From contig BDDD01000999.1 of assembly GCA_001972305.1 (NCBI GenBank), positions 262,741 to 326,740 on the forward strand: a DNA stretch of 64,000 bases, in the 5' to 3' direction. A program made the position numbers and the translations under genes. The notes beneath the pieces are model-generated. The model saw nothing but the letters and a program-made list of their open reading frames with translations, had not been told where the DNA came from and searched no databases. The stretch's first letter is position 1, and the number at the start of each line of letters is the position of its first letter. This document shows, piece after piece, positions 1 to 10,755 of this stretch. This DNA is from Cephalotus follicularis. Taxonomy: Eukaryota; Streptophyta; Magnoliopsida; Oxalidales; Cephalotaceae.

Positions 1-530
1 CCAGGAAACAAAAAACCCCCTGGTCGGGCCATCAGGAGGAGAGAGAGGAGCATTCACGAAATGCTCCTGGGAAGAAGAAGAAGAAGAGGGAGAGGTCAGA
101 TCTGACCAAGGACGACATCAGGCACAAGCTTTCCAGGAGGGAAGGCCCGACCCAGGGAGGGGCACCAATCCCGTCTTACAACAACTTCTCCCCCCTCCTG
201 GACCCCCGCACCAGGATTCTAGCCGTGGAGCAGGATTAGGTCCCCATCCAGTGGCCTGAGAAGTTGAGGTCCCCAGCAGAGAGAAGGGACATGGAAAAGT
301 ACTGTCGGTACCATCATGACCACAGGCACGACACCGAGGAGTGCAGGTAACTAAAGAACCAGATCGAGGATCTAATCTGAAGGGGACATCTACGCAAGTA
401 CGTAGATAGGGAGGCTCCCCAGGGAAGAAGGGAGTCAAGGAGAGAAGAAGCTCCGCGGCAAGAGGATGAGCAACAGTAGAAACTCAGAGGTGTTATCCAC
501 ACCATCTCTGGGGGGGTCGCGTCTGGTGGC
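1..530 (+). pseudogene. gag C-terminal remnant (outer Tat element)
   Basis: This is the end of a retrotransposon gag frame, readable only in pieces. The most telling part is a nucleic-acid-binding knuckle at about 298-345 (CRYHHDHRHDTEEC), which matches CRYHRDHGHDTEEC at the same place in the inner element (8011-8052). Gag forms the particle and binds element RNA in this family. Flanking residues are rich in Arg, Lys, Glu and Pro. Several in-frame stops and the frame-breaking duplication that follows make it a pseudogene. The major gag homology domain lies upstream of the window. Confidence 0.8.
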
Positions 531-798
531 GACCATAAGAATGCCAGGAAAGCCTACGGGAGGCAGTCCCTGGCGGTGCAGCAGGTCCATCACAGCAAAA
601 GGCTGAGGACTGGTGGAGATGAGGAGGTTATATCCTTCTTCGAGGCAGACTATGAGGGCGTACGGACCATAAGAATGCCAGGAAAGCCTACGGGAGGCAG
701 TCCCTGGCGGTGCAGCAGGTCCATCACAGCAAAAGGCTGAGGACTGGTGGAGATGAGGAGGTTATATCCTTCTTCGAGGCAGACTATGAGGGAGTACG
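531..798 (+). repeat. 134-bp tandem duplication spanning the gag-protease junction
   Basis: Bases 531-664 are repeated head to tail at 665-798 with one visible mismatch (gggCgtacg versus gggAgtacg). The inner element has this segment once (about 8240-8378), so the duplication is specific to the outer copy. Because 134 is not a multiple of three, it shifts the frame between gag and protease. Confidence 0.93.
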
Positions 799-1498
799 TC
801 TCCCTCACGATGATCCAGTGGTGGTGACTCTTATGGTGGAACTCTTCACCATGAAGAGGATCCTGATTGACAGCGGCAGCTCGGCCGACATCCTATACAA
901 GCACGACTTTGATCAGTTAAGGATACCGGTCGACCAGCTAAAACCCGTGAAGACCCCACTGGTCGGATTTGTAGGGGAGATGGTCCATCCTCTGGGATCC
1001 ATAGACCTGTGGGTAGTTGCAGGCACAGCTCCACGCCAAACCCAGGTGCAGATGACTTTCCTGGTGGTTGACACACCCAGCCCATACAACGCAATAATCG
1101 GGCGACCAGGGTTGAACCTGATGGAGGCGATAGTGTCCATGGGGCACTTACTCATGAAGTTCCCCATAAGGTTTGGCGTGGGAGAAGCCAGGGGGGACCA
1201 GTAGGTGGCCAGGCAGTGCTACAAGACTGCCGTGGCGGACCGTGGGAAGGACAAGGTACTCCCCATCGCAAACGTGGAGCTCAGGGGGGACGTGGAACCT
1301 GAGCGTCCACAGCCTGTTGAAGATGTGGTCCAAGTGCCCCTAGAAGCGGGCAACTCCGAGAGAGTCTTCCAAGTCGGCTCACAGCTCGGAGAGGTGGAGA
1401 AGGGGGAATTAATAACATTCCTCCGAAATAACAGAGATGTGTTCGCCTGGTCGGCAAAGGAGATCCCCGGGATCAGCCCAAGCGGAATGGTTCACTAA
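710..1498 (+). pseudogene. Aspartic protease and RT-proximal linker (outer Tat element)
   Basis: The first frame (710-1204) holds the retropepsin active-site motif LIDSGSSADILY near 868-903, then a hydrophobic beta-rich stretch and an AIIGRPGLNLM flap-end motif typical of Ty3/gypsy proteases. A TAG at 1202-1204 replaces a Gln codon kept in the inner element (CAG to TAG). The frame then continues from 1205 to a TAA at 1496-1498, where the inner copy has Lys. The second part is the linker leading to RT (FAWSAKEIPGISP). In this family the protease cleaves the gag-pol polyprotein. Stops at both ends and the frame-shifting duplication upstream show it is dead. Confidence 0.85.
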
Positions 1499-3180
1499 CT
1501 AAGTATGGACCCAGCAAGGACCCCAACCAGGCAGAAGAAGAGGAACTTTGCTCCCGAGCGTCAGCAAGCAATAGCCGATGAGGTGAGCAAGCTCATACAG
1601 GCAGGGTTCGTACGGGAGGTGCATTACTCAGACTAGCTGGCAAACCCGGTCCTAGTCAAAAACGCAAACGGCAAGCGGAGGATGTACATCGACTTCACAG
1701 ACCTCAATAAAGCTTGTCCCAAGGATCACTTCCCTCTTCCAAAGATAGACTAGCTGGTGGATGCGACCTCGGGCTACAGAATGTTGAGCTTCTTAGATGC
1801 TTACTCGGGCTATAATCAGATCCCTATGTATGAGCCCGATGAGGACAAGACATCTTTTATCACGGACTGGGGGATGTATTGTTAGAAGGTCATGCCCTTT
1901 GGTTTGAAGAACGCAGGGGCCACCTACCAACGACTGGTCAATAAGATCTTCGAGCCCCAGATTGGGAGGAACAAGGAGGTCTCTATCGATGACATGCTCG
2001 TCAAAACCCCAGCTAGGAGCCCCCACATCAAAGGCCTGGAGGAGACCTTTGAGGTACTAAGAAGATATCAAATGAAACTCAATCCTTCCAAGTGCACTTT
2101 CGGGGTCACCTCGGGCAAATTCCTAGGGTTCATGGTCTCAGGCAGAGGAATAGAGGCCAACCCGGAGAAGATCTCGGCGGTTCAACATATGAGGCCTTCC
2201 CAAACCGTCAGGGATGTGCAAAATCTGAATGGAAAGATAGCGGCCCTGAGCAGGTTTGTTTCGAAGTCAGCAGAGAAATGCTCTTTAGGGTGCTGAGGGA
2301 CCCTAAGGGGTTTTCCTGGTCAGATGAATGCCAAGCAGCCTTCAATAAGTTGAATGAATACCTGGCTTTCCCGCCTCTGATCTCAAAGCCTAAGGACGGG
2401 GAAGACTTGTATTTGTATCTTGCGGCCACCCTAGGCGCAGTGAGTGCAGTGCTGGTCAAAGAGGAGGAGAAAGTTTAAAGGCCGGTGTACTATGTGAGCA
2501 AGGCTTTGAATGATGCTGAGGGGAGGTACCCGGAAGTGGAAAAGTAGGCCTACGCTTTGATCATCACGGCCAAGAAATTGAGGCCATATTTTCAGGCCCA
2601 TACAATCAAGGTTCTGACTAACAAGCCGCTCAAGCAAGTTCTCACAAAGCCTGACACCTCGGACAGACTAATCAAGTGGTCAGTCGAACTAGGCGAGTAT
2701 GATGTAAAGTTCGAAACCATACCAGCAATCAAATCACAGGTTCTGGCTGACTTTGTTGGAGATAATACACCTACGGAGTGTATGGAGGAGGACTCCTTCG
2801 AGAGCAAGAGGGAGACTTGGAGGTTATCCATGGATGGCTCTTCCTGCATCACGGGCAGTGGTGCAGGGGTGGTACTGGTGAGTCCAAGTGGATGGACATT
2901 GGAGTATGCTCTTAGGTTTGGTTTCAAAGCCACGAACAACAAAGCTGAATGGGAAGCTCTTATAACCGGGCTGACAATTGCGAAGCATCTGGAGGTGCAG
3001 AAGATAGAAGCCTCCAGTGATTCTCAGCTAGTGGTCGGTCTGGCCAGTGGAGAGTGCGAGTCCCGAGAGGACTCAATGGAAAAATATTTATCGCACTTCC
3101 AGAATTTGAAGCCAGCTTTCGAAGTTCTCAGAGTTATGAAGATACCCAGGGTAGAAAATGCTCGAGCAGACCAGATGTAA
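1499..3180 (+). pseudogene. Reverse transcriptase and tandem RNase H-like domains (outer Tat element)
   Basis: RT motifs are recognisable (IDFTDLNKACPKDHFPLP region near 1687-1740, MPFGLKNAGATYQ at 1892-1930). The catalytic box reads SIDDM instead of the YIDDM of the inner copy. After RT comes the usual Ty3-type RNase H remnant (YYVSKALND, then KLRPYFQAHTIKVLT) and then a second RNase H-like domain (MDGSSCITGSGAG, NNKAEWEALITGL, SSDSQLVVGL, about 2829-3060). Stops sit at about 1636, 1752, 1882, 2476, 2548 and 3178, and a small deletion near 2285 shifts the frame. Several stops are CAG-to-TAG, CAA-to-TAA or TGG-to-TAG changes relative to the inner element, the pattern expected from decay of methylated cytosines. 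Confidence 0.88.
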
Positions 3181-4532
3181 AAACTAGCCACTGCAGAGGA
3201 GCTAGAGAAGAATCAAACTGTGTTGGTAGACTACCTGGATAGGCCCACCATCTCTGAGGTAGATGTGATGGACATTGACTTACCGCAGGAGCCAAACTGG
3301 ATGACCCTGTTCATTAACTGGCTAAGGGATGGAAGTTTACCCGAGGACCCCGCGGAGGCAAGGAAACTGGTGTACAGAGCGAACAGATTTCAGCTCCGTG
3401 ACGGGATTCTCTACAAAAGGTCCTTTTCTTTCCCCTGGCTGAGATGCCTGACTCCCCTAGAGGCCGATTATCCTCTAAGGGAGGTCCATGAAGGGGTCTG
3501 TGGCAACCACACAGGGGGCAGGACATTGTCCCACAAGCTGCTAAGGCAGGGCTACTATTGGCCGACTTTGTACCAAGACGCTGTCGATTTGGTGAGGAAA
3601 TGCGACAAGTGCCAGAGGAATGCAAATATAAGCAGAAGACCCTCTCAGCCTCTAACATCTATAACAGCCCCCTGGCCCTTTGCACAATGGGGAATGGATT
3701 TCGTAGGACCACTTCCAATGGCGACAGGCCAGAGGAAGTTCCTCATTGTAGCAGTAGATTATTTTACCAAGTGGGTGGAGGCAGAACCCCTGGCCACTAT
3801 CACAGAGAAGAACACCGAAAGCTTCGTGTGGAAGTCCATCATCTGCAGATTCGGAGTCCCCAGGACAATAGTCTCAGATAATGGGAAACAGTTTGACTGC
3901 TAGGCTTTCCGTGACTTTTGCCAAGAATGGAGAATAGAGCATAGGCTCGCCTCTGTGGCCAACCCCAGAGCAATGGTCAAGCAGAGGTGATAAATAGAGA
4001 AATCATCTCGGGCTTGAAGAAGCGCCTCGAAGACAGCAAAAGAAGATGGACTGAGGAGCTACCAAGTGTTTTGTGGGCGTATAGAACCACTCCTCGGACC
4101 ACGATCGGGGAGTCCCCATTCAGTCTTTGCTTCGGAGCGGAGGCCATGATACCGGTGGAGATTGGTGTCCAGTCACCAAGGGTTGTGCACTTCACAGAGG
4201 AGAACAACGAAGAAGGGCTTAGATGCCTCCTTGATCTGGTAGGAGAGCTCAGAGACAAGGCCGCCATCAGAGTCACAGCTTACCAACAAATGGTGAGCCG
4301 TTACTACAACAAAAGGGTGAGCCCTAGACCACTAAGGCAAGGAGATCTTGTCCTGCGCAACTCAATAATTTCAGACATGACCGGTACTAGAGGAAAGCTA
4401 GCCCCTGCCTGGGAGGGGCCATACAAGATCAAGAGAGTGCTCCGACCAGGAACATTCAAACTTGAAACTCTGGGGGGTAGGGAGATTGCCAGAGCTTGGA
4501 ATGCCGAGCATCTGAGAAAATACTACCAATAG
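3181..4532 (+). pseudogene. Integrase (outer Tat element), one stop and one frameshift
   Basis: The zinc-binding N-terminal domain has the His pair around EVHEGVCGNHTGGR and the Cys pair CDKC near 3604. The catalytic core shows D in WGMDFVGPLP and D in SDNGKQF. A TAG at 3901 follows, where the inner element has Gln. A one-base loss near 3965 then shifts the frame, and the rest of the core and the C-terminal domain continue in 3987-4532, ending HLRKYYQ. Integrase would insert the cDNA copy into host DNA. It is the best kept part of the outer pol but is not translatable as one protein. Element coding ends at 4532. Confidence 0.88.
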
Positions 4533-5500
4533 TTGTTAAATGTACAAAAATTCAAAGAGGAAATAAAGAAAATAAAGCAGACTTTTTCTTCAAAAAATTG
4601 TACTCAAGACTATAGTTCCAAGTTTGCAAGGGACCGGAGGACCAATGTTCATGTTCTTAAACCTCTGAACAGCCGCCGACCAATTCCCTCAAAGCCTCCC
4701 CACAAGGGGAGCACCTAAAAGACCCCCCAAGGGGCAAAGCAACAAAGCCTCCCCACTAGGGGAGCACCAAACAGACCCCCCAGGGGGCAGACCTAACAAC
4801 GCTAAGCGGGGGAAACTACCCCAGTCCCCCCCCAAACACTCAACTGATACTAAGTAGACGAAATTTCACCCCAGCTGCATACCCAAGGGTTCCGCCAGGG
4901 CACACCTGACAAAGCATCTCCAGGGGCCGGGCTGATCCGAGGTCGGGAGCGCGGGCAAAACTAAGATGAACTTCATGTTCTTCCTTAACGCCCGCGAGCA
5001 GGCCCAGGCACCAACACCCGAGGACTCCACCAGACCTCAGCTTATTGTTGATTGACCTCAGCTCCCCAGCGGAGCACCCAACAAAAAGGAGAGATCCCCC
5101 AGGGGGCACCACAAGAAGGCCTCGAACGAAGCAATAAGGCTCCCTAGGGAGCATCCCCTGGTCGGCAACCCCACAGGAACTTGTTCGACAGGACCTGAAG
5201 TCGTGTCTTGAGAGGCGAATCCATGGGAACTCGCAACGATCAAGTTCGTTGTACTGAGCACTTTAATACAAGTGTCCCTACGCGGACTGCAAGCTCAGAC
5301 GACCTGGCTCACAACTTACTGAGCCAGATGACAACCTGCATGGCAAATCAATAGGAACTTGTCCGGGCAGACCAGGAGCTTAATCTATGAATGCAACAGA
5401 ACTCGTAAAGGCTAAGCCTTCTTTGCCTAAGCACCTTTAAAATGAAGGGTCCTAAGGGGACTACCAAGCTTAGGCGATCAAGTTTAAAGATTATTATACT
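4533..5500 (+). other. Non-coding spacer of the outer element with CTCC/GGAG hairpin repeats
   Basis: I see no gene here. Between about 4690 and 4800 and again near 5060-5150 there are repeated short inverted words of the form CCTCCCCACAAGGGGAGCAC and CCCCCCAGGGGGCA. Phrases such as ggcgaatccatgggaactcgcaa (about 5214-5236) and ctttaatacaagtgtccctac (about 5261-5281) recur in the inner element at about 12640-12708, showing this is the matching spacer between integrase and antisense gene. It is broken at 5500 by the inner insertion and resumes at 17040. Confidence 0.7.
5496..5500. repeat. Target-site duplication ATACT, left copy (inner Tat element)
   Basis: The five bases ATACT directly before the TG of the 5' LTR recur at 17035-17039 directly after the CA of the 3' LTR. 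Five bases is the normal duplication length for these integrases. Confidence 0.93.
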
Positions 5501-6420
5501 TGATATGGGGAAAATCTATTTATATTAAGAAGGACACGTGTCCTCCTCGGATGAAGCCATGTGTCCAGAGGGTTCTTTTTGAAGCTCACATGGACGTGGG
5601 TCAGAGGAGGCTTAGTAAGGCGAGTCAGAGAAGCAAGCGAGCAGACCCTCGCCAGACACCAGAGCCGAGGAGTGATAACTTGACCAAGAGCACCCCACAC
5701 GACATCCGTGCCGAGGACCTCCTCTGCCCGAGGAGCCCTCTTCGGGCACAGGGTAGAAGCCGTCCCTCAAAGCACCTGTGCCGAGGACCTCCTCCTTAGC
5801 ATTATGGTAATGAACCCAGTGTCCCAAGCAGAAATTCCAGACATTGAAGACCTTGCAGCGAAAGCGAAGCGAGAGGCTCATTACCTTGGTAGCATTAACA
5901 CAATTCTCCTCCTCGGCAGCCCTATTGTAGAGGACCTACTCTTTATCTATGGAATGAGGCCTTAAAATCAGCCTACTTATCAGGGATTCGCCTTCATCCA
6001 AATAAGGAAGTTGATATATAATAAACTACCTACAAGGAAAGTGGCTACACATCAGGCGGAGATCAAGGGAAATGACCGAGATCCTCAGCATTTCCTTAGG
6101 GGATACATATCAGCTCCTCAACACACGCTCAGATAGTTAGGCTCCTACCCTATAAATACTAGTTCAACAGTCATAACAAAATGTCAGACATTTTTACTCT
6201 CAAAAGAACCTAATTTTCTTTGTGCAAAGGCCTAATTTGAGCATCGGAGTGTCCCCGGGAGAACATCCTCCTGGGCCTTCAACATGTTTACTCTTCTGTG
6301 TAGGGAAAACATTCGTAGCTTCCTTTTACCTTCATCTCGGAGCATTGACACAGCATTTCCCTAAACAAATCAAGCCCTTACACGTGGGGTACTATTGAAG
6401 GAAGGATTTCTGTATCAACA
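5501..6420 (+). repeat. 5' LTR of the inner Tat element
   Basis: It begins TGATATGGGG and ends TGTATCAACA, and aligns over its whole length with 16117-17034. A TATA box (TATAAAT, 6151-6157) sits about 270 bp from its 3' end and probably drives the genomic RNA. A G-box-like ACACGTGTCC occurs near 5534 and CACGTG near 6380, both possible bZIP/bHLH sites. Confidence 0.96.
6151..6157 (+). promoter_or_regulatory. TATA box of the 5' LTR
   Basis: TATAAAT lies in the context ccctataaatactag. The same box is present in the 3' LTR at 16766-16772 and in the outer element's LTR at 21437-21443, each followed by an AGYTCAAYAGTC-like stretch. This conservation in otherwise diverged LTRs supports it as the core promoter. 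Confidence 0.75.
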
Positions 6421-6422
6421 GT

Positions 6423-6438
6423 TGGCGCCGTCTGTGGG
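6423..6438 (+). other. Primer-binding site (tRNA 3'-end complement)
   Basis: TGGCGCCGTCTGTGGG starts two bases after the 5' LTR. The leading TGGCGCC pairs with a tRNA 3' end ending in GGCGCCA. I believe this form is the tRNA-Arg-type primer site reported for Tat/Ogre-like elements, but I could not check it against tRNA sequences. Confidence 0.85.
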
Positions 6439-6464
6439 AAACGCAGCAAAAAGCTATCAACAGC

Positions 6465-8146
6465 CATGCCTCCGAGGAAGAACAACAACAACCTGTTGGG
6501 AGCTTCAAGCAGCCAACAACAGGAGGTCCCTCCTCCTCTCCCGGAAGCCGTCAGGTGGTGGTCCAAGAACAAGCCCCTGTCATTGAGGAGCGGCTCAATC
6601 AGCTTATTCAAGGGGTGGAACGTCTCACAGAGCTGTTGACGACCAACCTCGCCAACCAGGCTTAGGCCCGACCTGTCCAAGAAAATAGCAGGGGACAAAG
6701 CGGCCATCTTAGGCCAATGGTGGAGATGGGGCGCCCCCGAGGTGCCAGGAGAAACCCGCCAAGGGGAGACAAACTTCCCCCAAGGCGGTCAGGGGATAAT
6801 ATTCCCCTAGGGAGGAGACCTGAGATCAATGCATCTCAGAGGGCAGAGTCCTCAACTGCCCGGGATCAGCCTAACGATTCCAGGAGAGCGCGCCATGAAC
6901 ACCATGCCATGGATGTGGATCCTCGGGAGGAGGCCAGATGAGAAGAGGAGGCGCAAGTGCGCTCCAATGCACAGCGCAGAGCTAGTACGACGCGAGGAAG
7001 CAGGGTCGACCACCCAACCACAGTGGCTGGAGGGTCACGCGTCTCTAGCAAGGCTCGGAACATAGAGGATGTGGAGCAAGCAATGAACAGAAAGCTTGCT
7101 AAGCTAGAAAGAAAGTTCTGAGGAGCAGAACATGGGAGGGGACACCTGTCCGAGGTGTACAACATCAGCGCCCACCCCTTCACATCTGAGATCATCGCAG
7201 AGGGTGTTCCTAGCAGGTTTCGCTTCCCAAGCCTTGACAAATATGACGGGTCCACGGACCCCATCCAACATGTGTACTCTTACATTCAAGCCATGTGGAT
7301 GTACCAAGCCTCGGACGCTACACTTTGCCAAGGATTCCCAGCGACACTGACCGGAGCTGCCCAGTCTTGGTATTTCACCCTGGCAAAGGATTCGGTGGAG
7401 AACTTTGATCAGTTTACGGAACTGTTCGTAACCAAGTTCCTCAACAGCACCACGCAGAGGAGGAACTCCACCCACCTGATCAATGTGGTGCAGGGCAAAG
7501 ATGAGTCGCTGAAAGATTACCTCACCAGAATCAACAGGGAGTCTCTCACAGTGAATGATCTGGAGCCATCCTTTGCGCTGCAGCCTTGAATAATGGCCTG
7601 AGGAGCAACTCATCCTTTACCTTCTCTCTTTTGAAGAAACCACCCAAGGACATGGCAGACCTGCTCAGGAGAGCAGAGAGATACGTCAACGCCGAGTAAG
7701 AGATGGCAGCTGGGAAACAAAAGACGCCTTGGTCAGGCCATTAGGAGGAGAAAGGGGGGCATTCACGAAATGCTCCCGAGAGGAAAGAGAAGAGGAAGGA
7801 GATGTCAGACTTGTCCAAGGAAGACGTTAGACATAAACTCTCCAGACGAGAGAGCTCATCCAGATGAGGGGCATCAATCCCGTCCTATAACCACTTCGCC
7901 CCCCTCCTGGACACATGCACCAGAATACTTGCTGTGGAACAAGACAAGGTCCCCATCCAGTGGCCCGAGAAGATGAGGTCCCCTGCCGAGAAGAGGAACA
8001 CAGAAAAATACTGCCGCTACCACCGTGACCACGGTCACGATACTGAGGAGTGCAGGCAGTTGAAGAATCAGATTGAGGATCTTATTCGGAAGAGGCACCT
8101 GCGCAAGTATGTTGACAAAGATGCTCCCCAAGGAAGAAGGGAGTAA
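6465..8146 (+). pseudogene. gag (inner Tat element), interrupted
   Basis: The likely start is the ATG at 6465, 27 bases after the primer site (MPPRKNNNN). The N-terminal part is Gln/Pro/Arg-rich and has stops at 6663 (TAG) and two later TGAs, the last near 7119. The gag homology domain is at about 7155-7589 (FPSLDKYDGSTDPIQHV, then GAAQSWYFTLAKDS and FVTKFLNST). It ends in a frameshift near 7575, after which the downstream frame resumes (NNGLRSNSSFTFSLLKK). The C-terminal knuckle CRYHRDHGHDTEEC is at 8011-8052. Gag would form the particle and package the RNA. It contains several stops and at least one frameshift. Confidence 0.87.
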
Positions 8147-9175
8147 AGAAGAGAAGAGGCTTCTCGGCAGCAAGAGGAGCAGCAGCAGCAAGAACCCAGA
8201 GGTGTCATCCACACCATCTCTGGGGGGGTCGCATCTGGTGGCGACCACAAAAATTCAAGAAAAGCCTACGGGAGACAGTCCCTTGCTGTGCAACAAGCCC
8301 ATCACAGCAAAAGGCTGAGAACAGGTGGAGATGAGGAGGTGATATCCTTCTCGGAGGCAGACTACGAGGGAGTACGTCTCCCTCATGATGACCCAGTGGT
8401 GGTAACTCTTCAAGTGGCTCTTTTCACTATGAACAGGATTCTCATTGACAGTGGCAGCTCGGCCGATATCCTATACAAACATGCATTTGACCAACTGAGG
8501 ATACCGGCAGACCAGCTCAAGCCTGCAAAGACCCCACTGCTTGGCTTCGCAGGTGAGATGGTCCATCCTCTGGGATCCATCGACCTATCAGTGGTTGCAG
8601 GCACGGCCCCACGTCAAACTCAGGTAGAGATGACATTCCTGGTGGTTGATACACCAAGCCCATATAATGCAATAAAAGGGCGACCAGGGCTCAACCTAAT
8701 GGAGGCGATAGTGTCTACGAGACACTTGTTGATGAAGTTCCCCATGAGGTTTGGCGTGGGGGAGGTCAGAGGAGATCAACAGGTAGCAAGGCAGTGCTAC
8801 AAAACTGTCATCATGGACAGGGGAAGGACAAGGTGCTTCCGATAGCAAATGTGGAGCTCAGAGGAGACATGGAACCTGAGCGACCACAGCCTGTTGAGGA
8901 CGGGTCCAAGTGCCCTTGGAAGAGGGCGACACTGAAAAAGTTTTCCAAGTTGGCTCACAGCTTGGATAGGTGGAGAAGGGGGAATTAATAACATTCCTCC
9001 GAAATAACAAAGACGTGTTTGCCTAGTTGGCAGAGGAGGTCCCCGGGATCAGCCCCAATGTCATGGTTCACAAACTAAGTGTGGACCCAACGAGGCCTCC
9101 GACCAGACAAAAGAAGAGGAACTTTGCTCCAGAGAGGCAGCAGGCAATAGCAGAAGAGGTGAGCAAGCTATTACA
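8147..9175 (+). pseudogene. Protease and linker to RT (inner Tat element)
   Basis: The open stretch 8288-8845 carries the retropepsin motif LIDSGSSADILYKHAF (about 8443-8490) and a flap-end motif AIKGRPGLNLM, where the outer copy has IIGRPG. Frame is lost near 8810 and again before RT: compared with the outer element, about 19 bases are missing near 9176, joining ctattacag directly to tgcattattcag. The linker FAPERQQAIAEEVSKL is still recognisable. Protease function is inferred from family; the frame breaks make normal polyprotein synthesis unlikely. Confidence 0.83.
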
Positions 9176-10753
9176 GTGCATTATTCAGACTGGCTGGCGA
9201 ACCCAGTACTAGTCAAAAAGGCGAATGGCAAGTGGAGGATGTGTATCGATTTCACAGACCTGAACAAAGCCTGCCCAAAGGATCACTTCCCTCTCCCAAA
9301 GATAAACCAGTTGGTGGAATCGACCTCGGGTTACAGAATGTTAAACTTCTTGGATGCCTACTCAGGATACAATCAAATTCCCATGTACGGGCCCGACGAG
9401 AACAAAGCAGCTTTCATCACGGACCGAGGAATGTATTGCTATAGGGTTATGCCCTTCGGCCTGAAGAATGCAGGGGCCACCTACCAATGTTTGGTGAACA
9501 AAATCTTTGAGCCTCATATTGGAAAAAATATGGAGGTCTACATCGACGACATGCTCGTCAAGACCCCGGCCAGGAACCCCCACATAAAAGACTTGGAGGA
9601 AACGTTTGAGGTGCTAAGGAGATACAACGTGAAACTTAATCCATCCAAGTGCACGTTCGGGGTCACCTCTGGAAAGTTCCTCGGATTCATGGTCTCCAGT
9701 AGAGGGATAGAGGCCAACCCAGAGAAGATCTCGGCAATTCAAAGCATGAGGCCTCCTCGGACCATCAGGAATGCTCAAAGGCTAAATGGGAAAATTGCAG
9801 CCCTGAGCAGGTTTGTGTCAAAGTCAGCAGAAAAATGCCTTCCTTTCTCCAAAATACTCAGGGATCCCAAGGGATTTTCTTGGTCAGACGACTGTCAAGC
9901 AGCCTTTGACAAGTTGAAGGAATACCTGGCTTCCCCTCCTCTGATCTCAAAACCTAAGGATGGGGAAGACTTGTATTTGTACCTTGCGGCCACCTCGGGC
10001 GCAGTGAGTGCGGTGCTAGTCAGAGAAGAGGAAGAAGTTCAAAAGCCAGTGTACTATGTGAGCAAGGCTTTGAATGATTCTAAAGGAAGGTACCCAGATG
10101 TGGAGAAGTTCGCATATGCTCTGATCATCTCGGCCAGAAAACTGAGGCCATATTTCCAAACCCATACAATCAAGGTTTTGACTGACAAACCATTCAAACA
10201 AGTTCTTGCAAAACCTGACACCTCGGGTAGATTGATCAAGTGGTCAGTCAAACTAGGCGAGTATGATGTGAAGTTCAAAGTCAGACCAGCAATCAAATCA
10301 CAGGTACTGGCCGACTTTATTGGAGATAATACACCTACGGAGTGTATGAAGGAGAACCCTTCCGAGAGCGAGAAGGGGATATGGAAATTGTCAGTGGATG
10401 GATCTTCCTGCATCACTGGTAGTGGAGCAGGATTGGTGTTGACGAGCCCAGATGGTTGGACGTTGGAGTATGCTCTGAGGTTTAAGTTTAAAGGCACAAA
10501 AAACGAAGCAGAGTGGGAAGCTCTGATAGCTGGACTGACGATCGCAAAGCACTTGGAGGTGCGAAAGATAGAGGCCTCCAGTGATTCTCAGCTAGTGGTT
10601 GGTCTGGTAAATGGGGAGTATGAGGCCCGAGAAGACCCTATGGTGAAATACTTATCCCATTTTCAGGGAATGAAGTCAGCATTCGAGGTTTTAAGGATTT
10701 TGAAAGTACCCAGAGTAGAGAAAACGTCCGAGCAGACCAGTTATCAAAACTAG
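9176..10753 (+). pseudogene. Reverse transcriptase plus two RNase H-like domains (inner Tat element), open for 525 codons
   Basis: This is the longest intact pol segment. RT blocks run in order: WRMCIDFTDLNKACPKDHFP, FLDAYSGYNQI, MPFGLKNAGATYQ and the catalytic YIDDM (about 9538-9552). A Ty3-type RNase H follows (KPVYYVSKALNDSKGRYPD, KLRPYFQTHTIKVLTDKP) and then a second RNase H-like domain (LSVDGSSCITGSGAG, NEAEWEALIAGLTIA, EASSDSQLVVGL). A second, archaeal-type RNase H after RT is a known hallmark of Tat elements. The 5' end of the stretch is set by the deletion near 9176, not by a real start. The 3' end is lost to a frameshift near 10720. The core motifs look undamaged. Confidence 0.9.
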
Positions 10754-10755
10754 CA

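Noticed and set aside
5500..5965. Open frames in the 5' LTR, repeated at 16206-16580
   Set aside because: They are present in both LTRs with frame-changing differences. LTR sequence is explained without coding.
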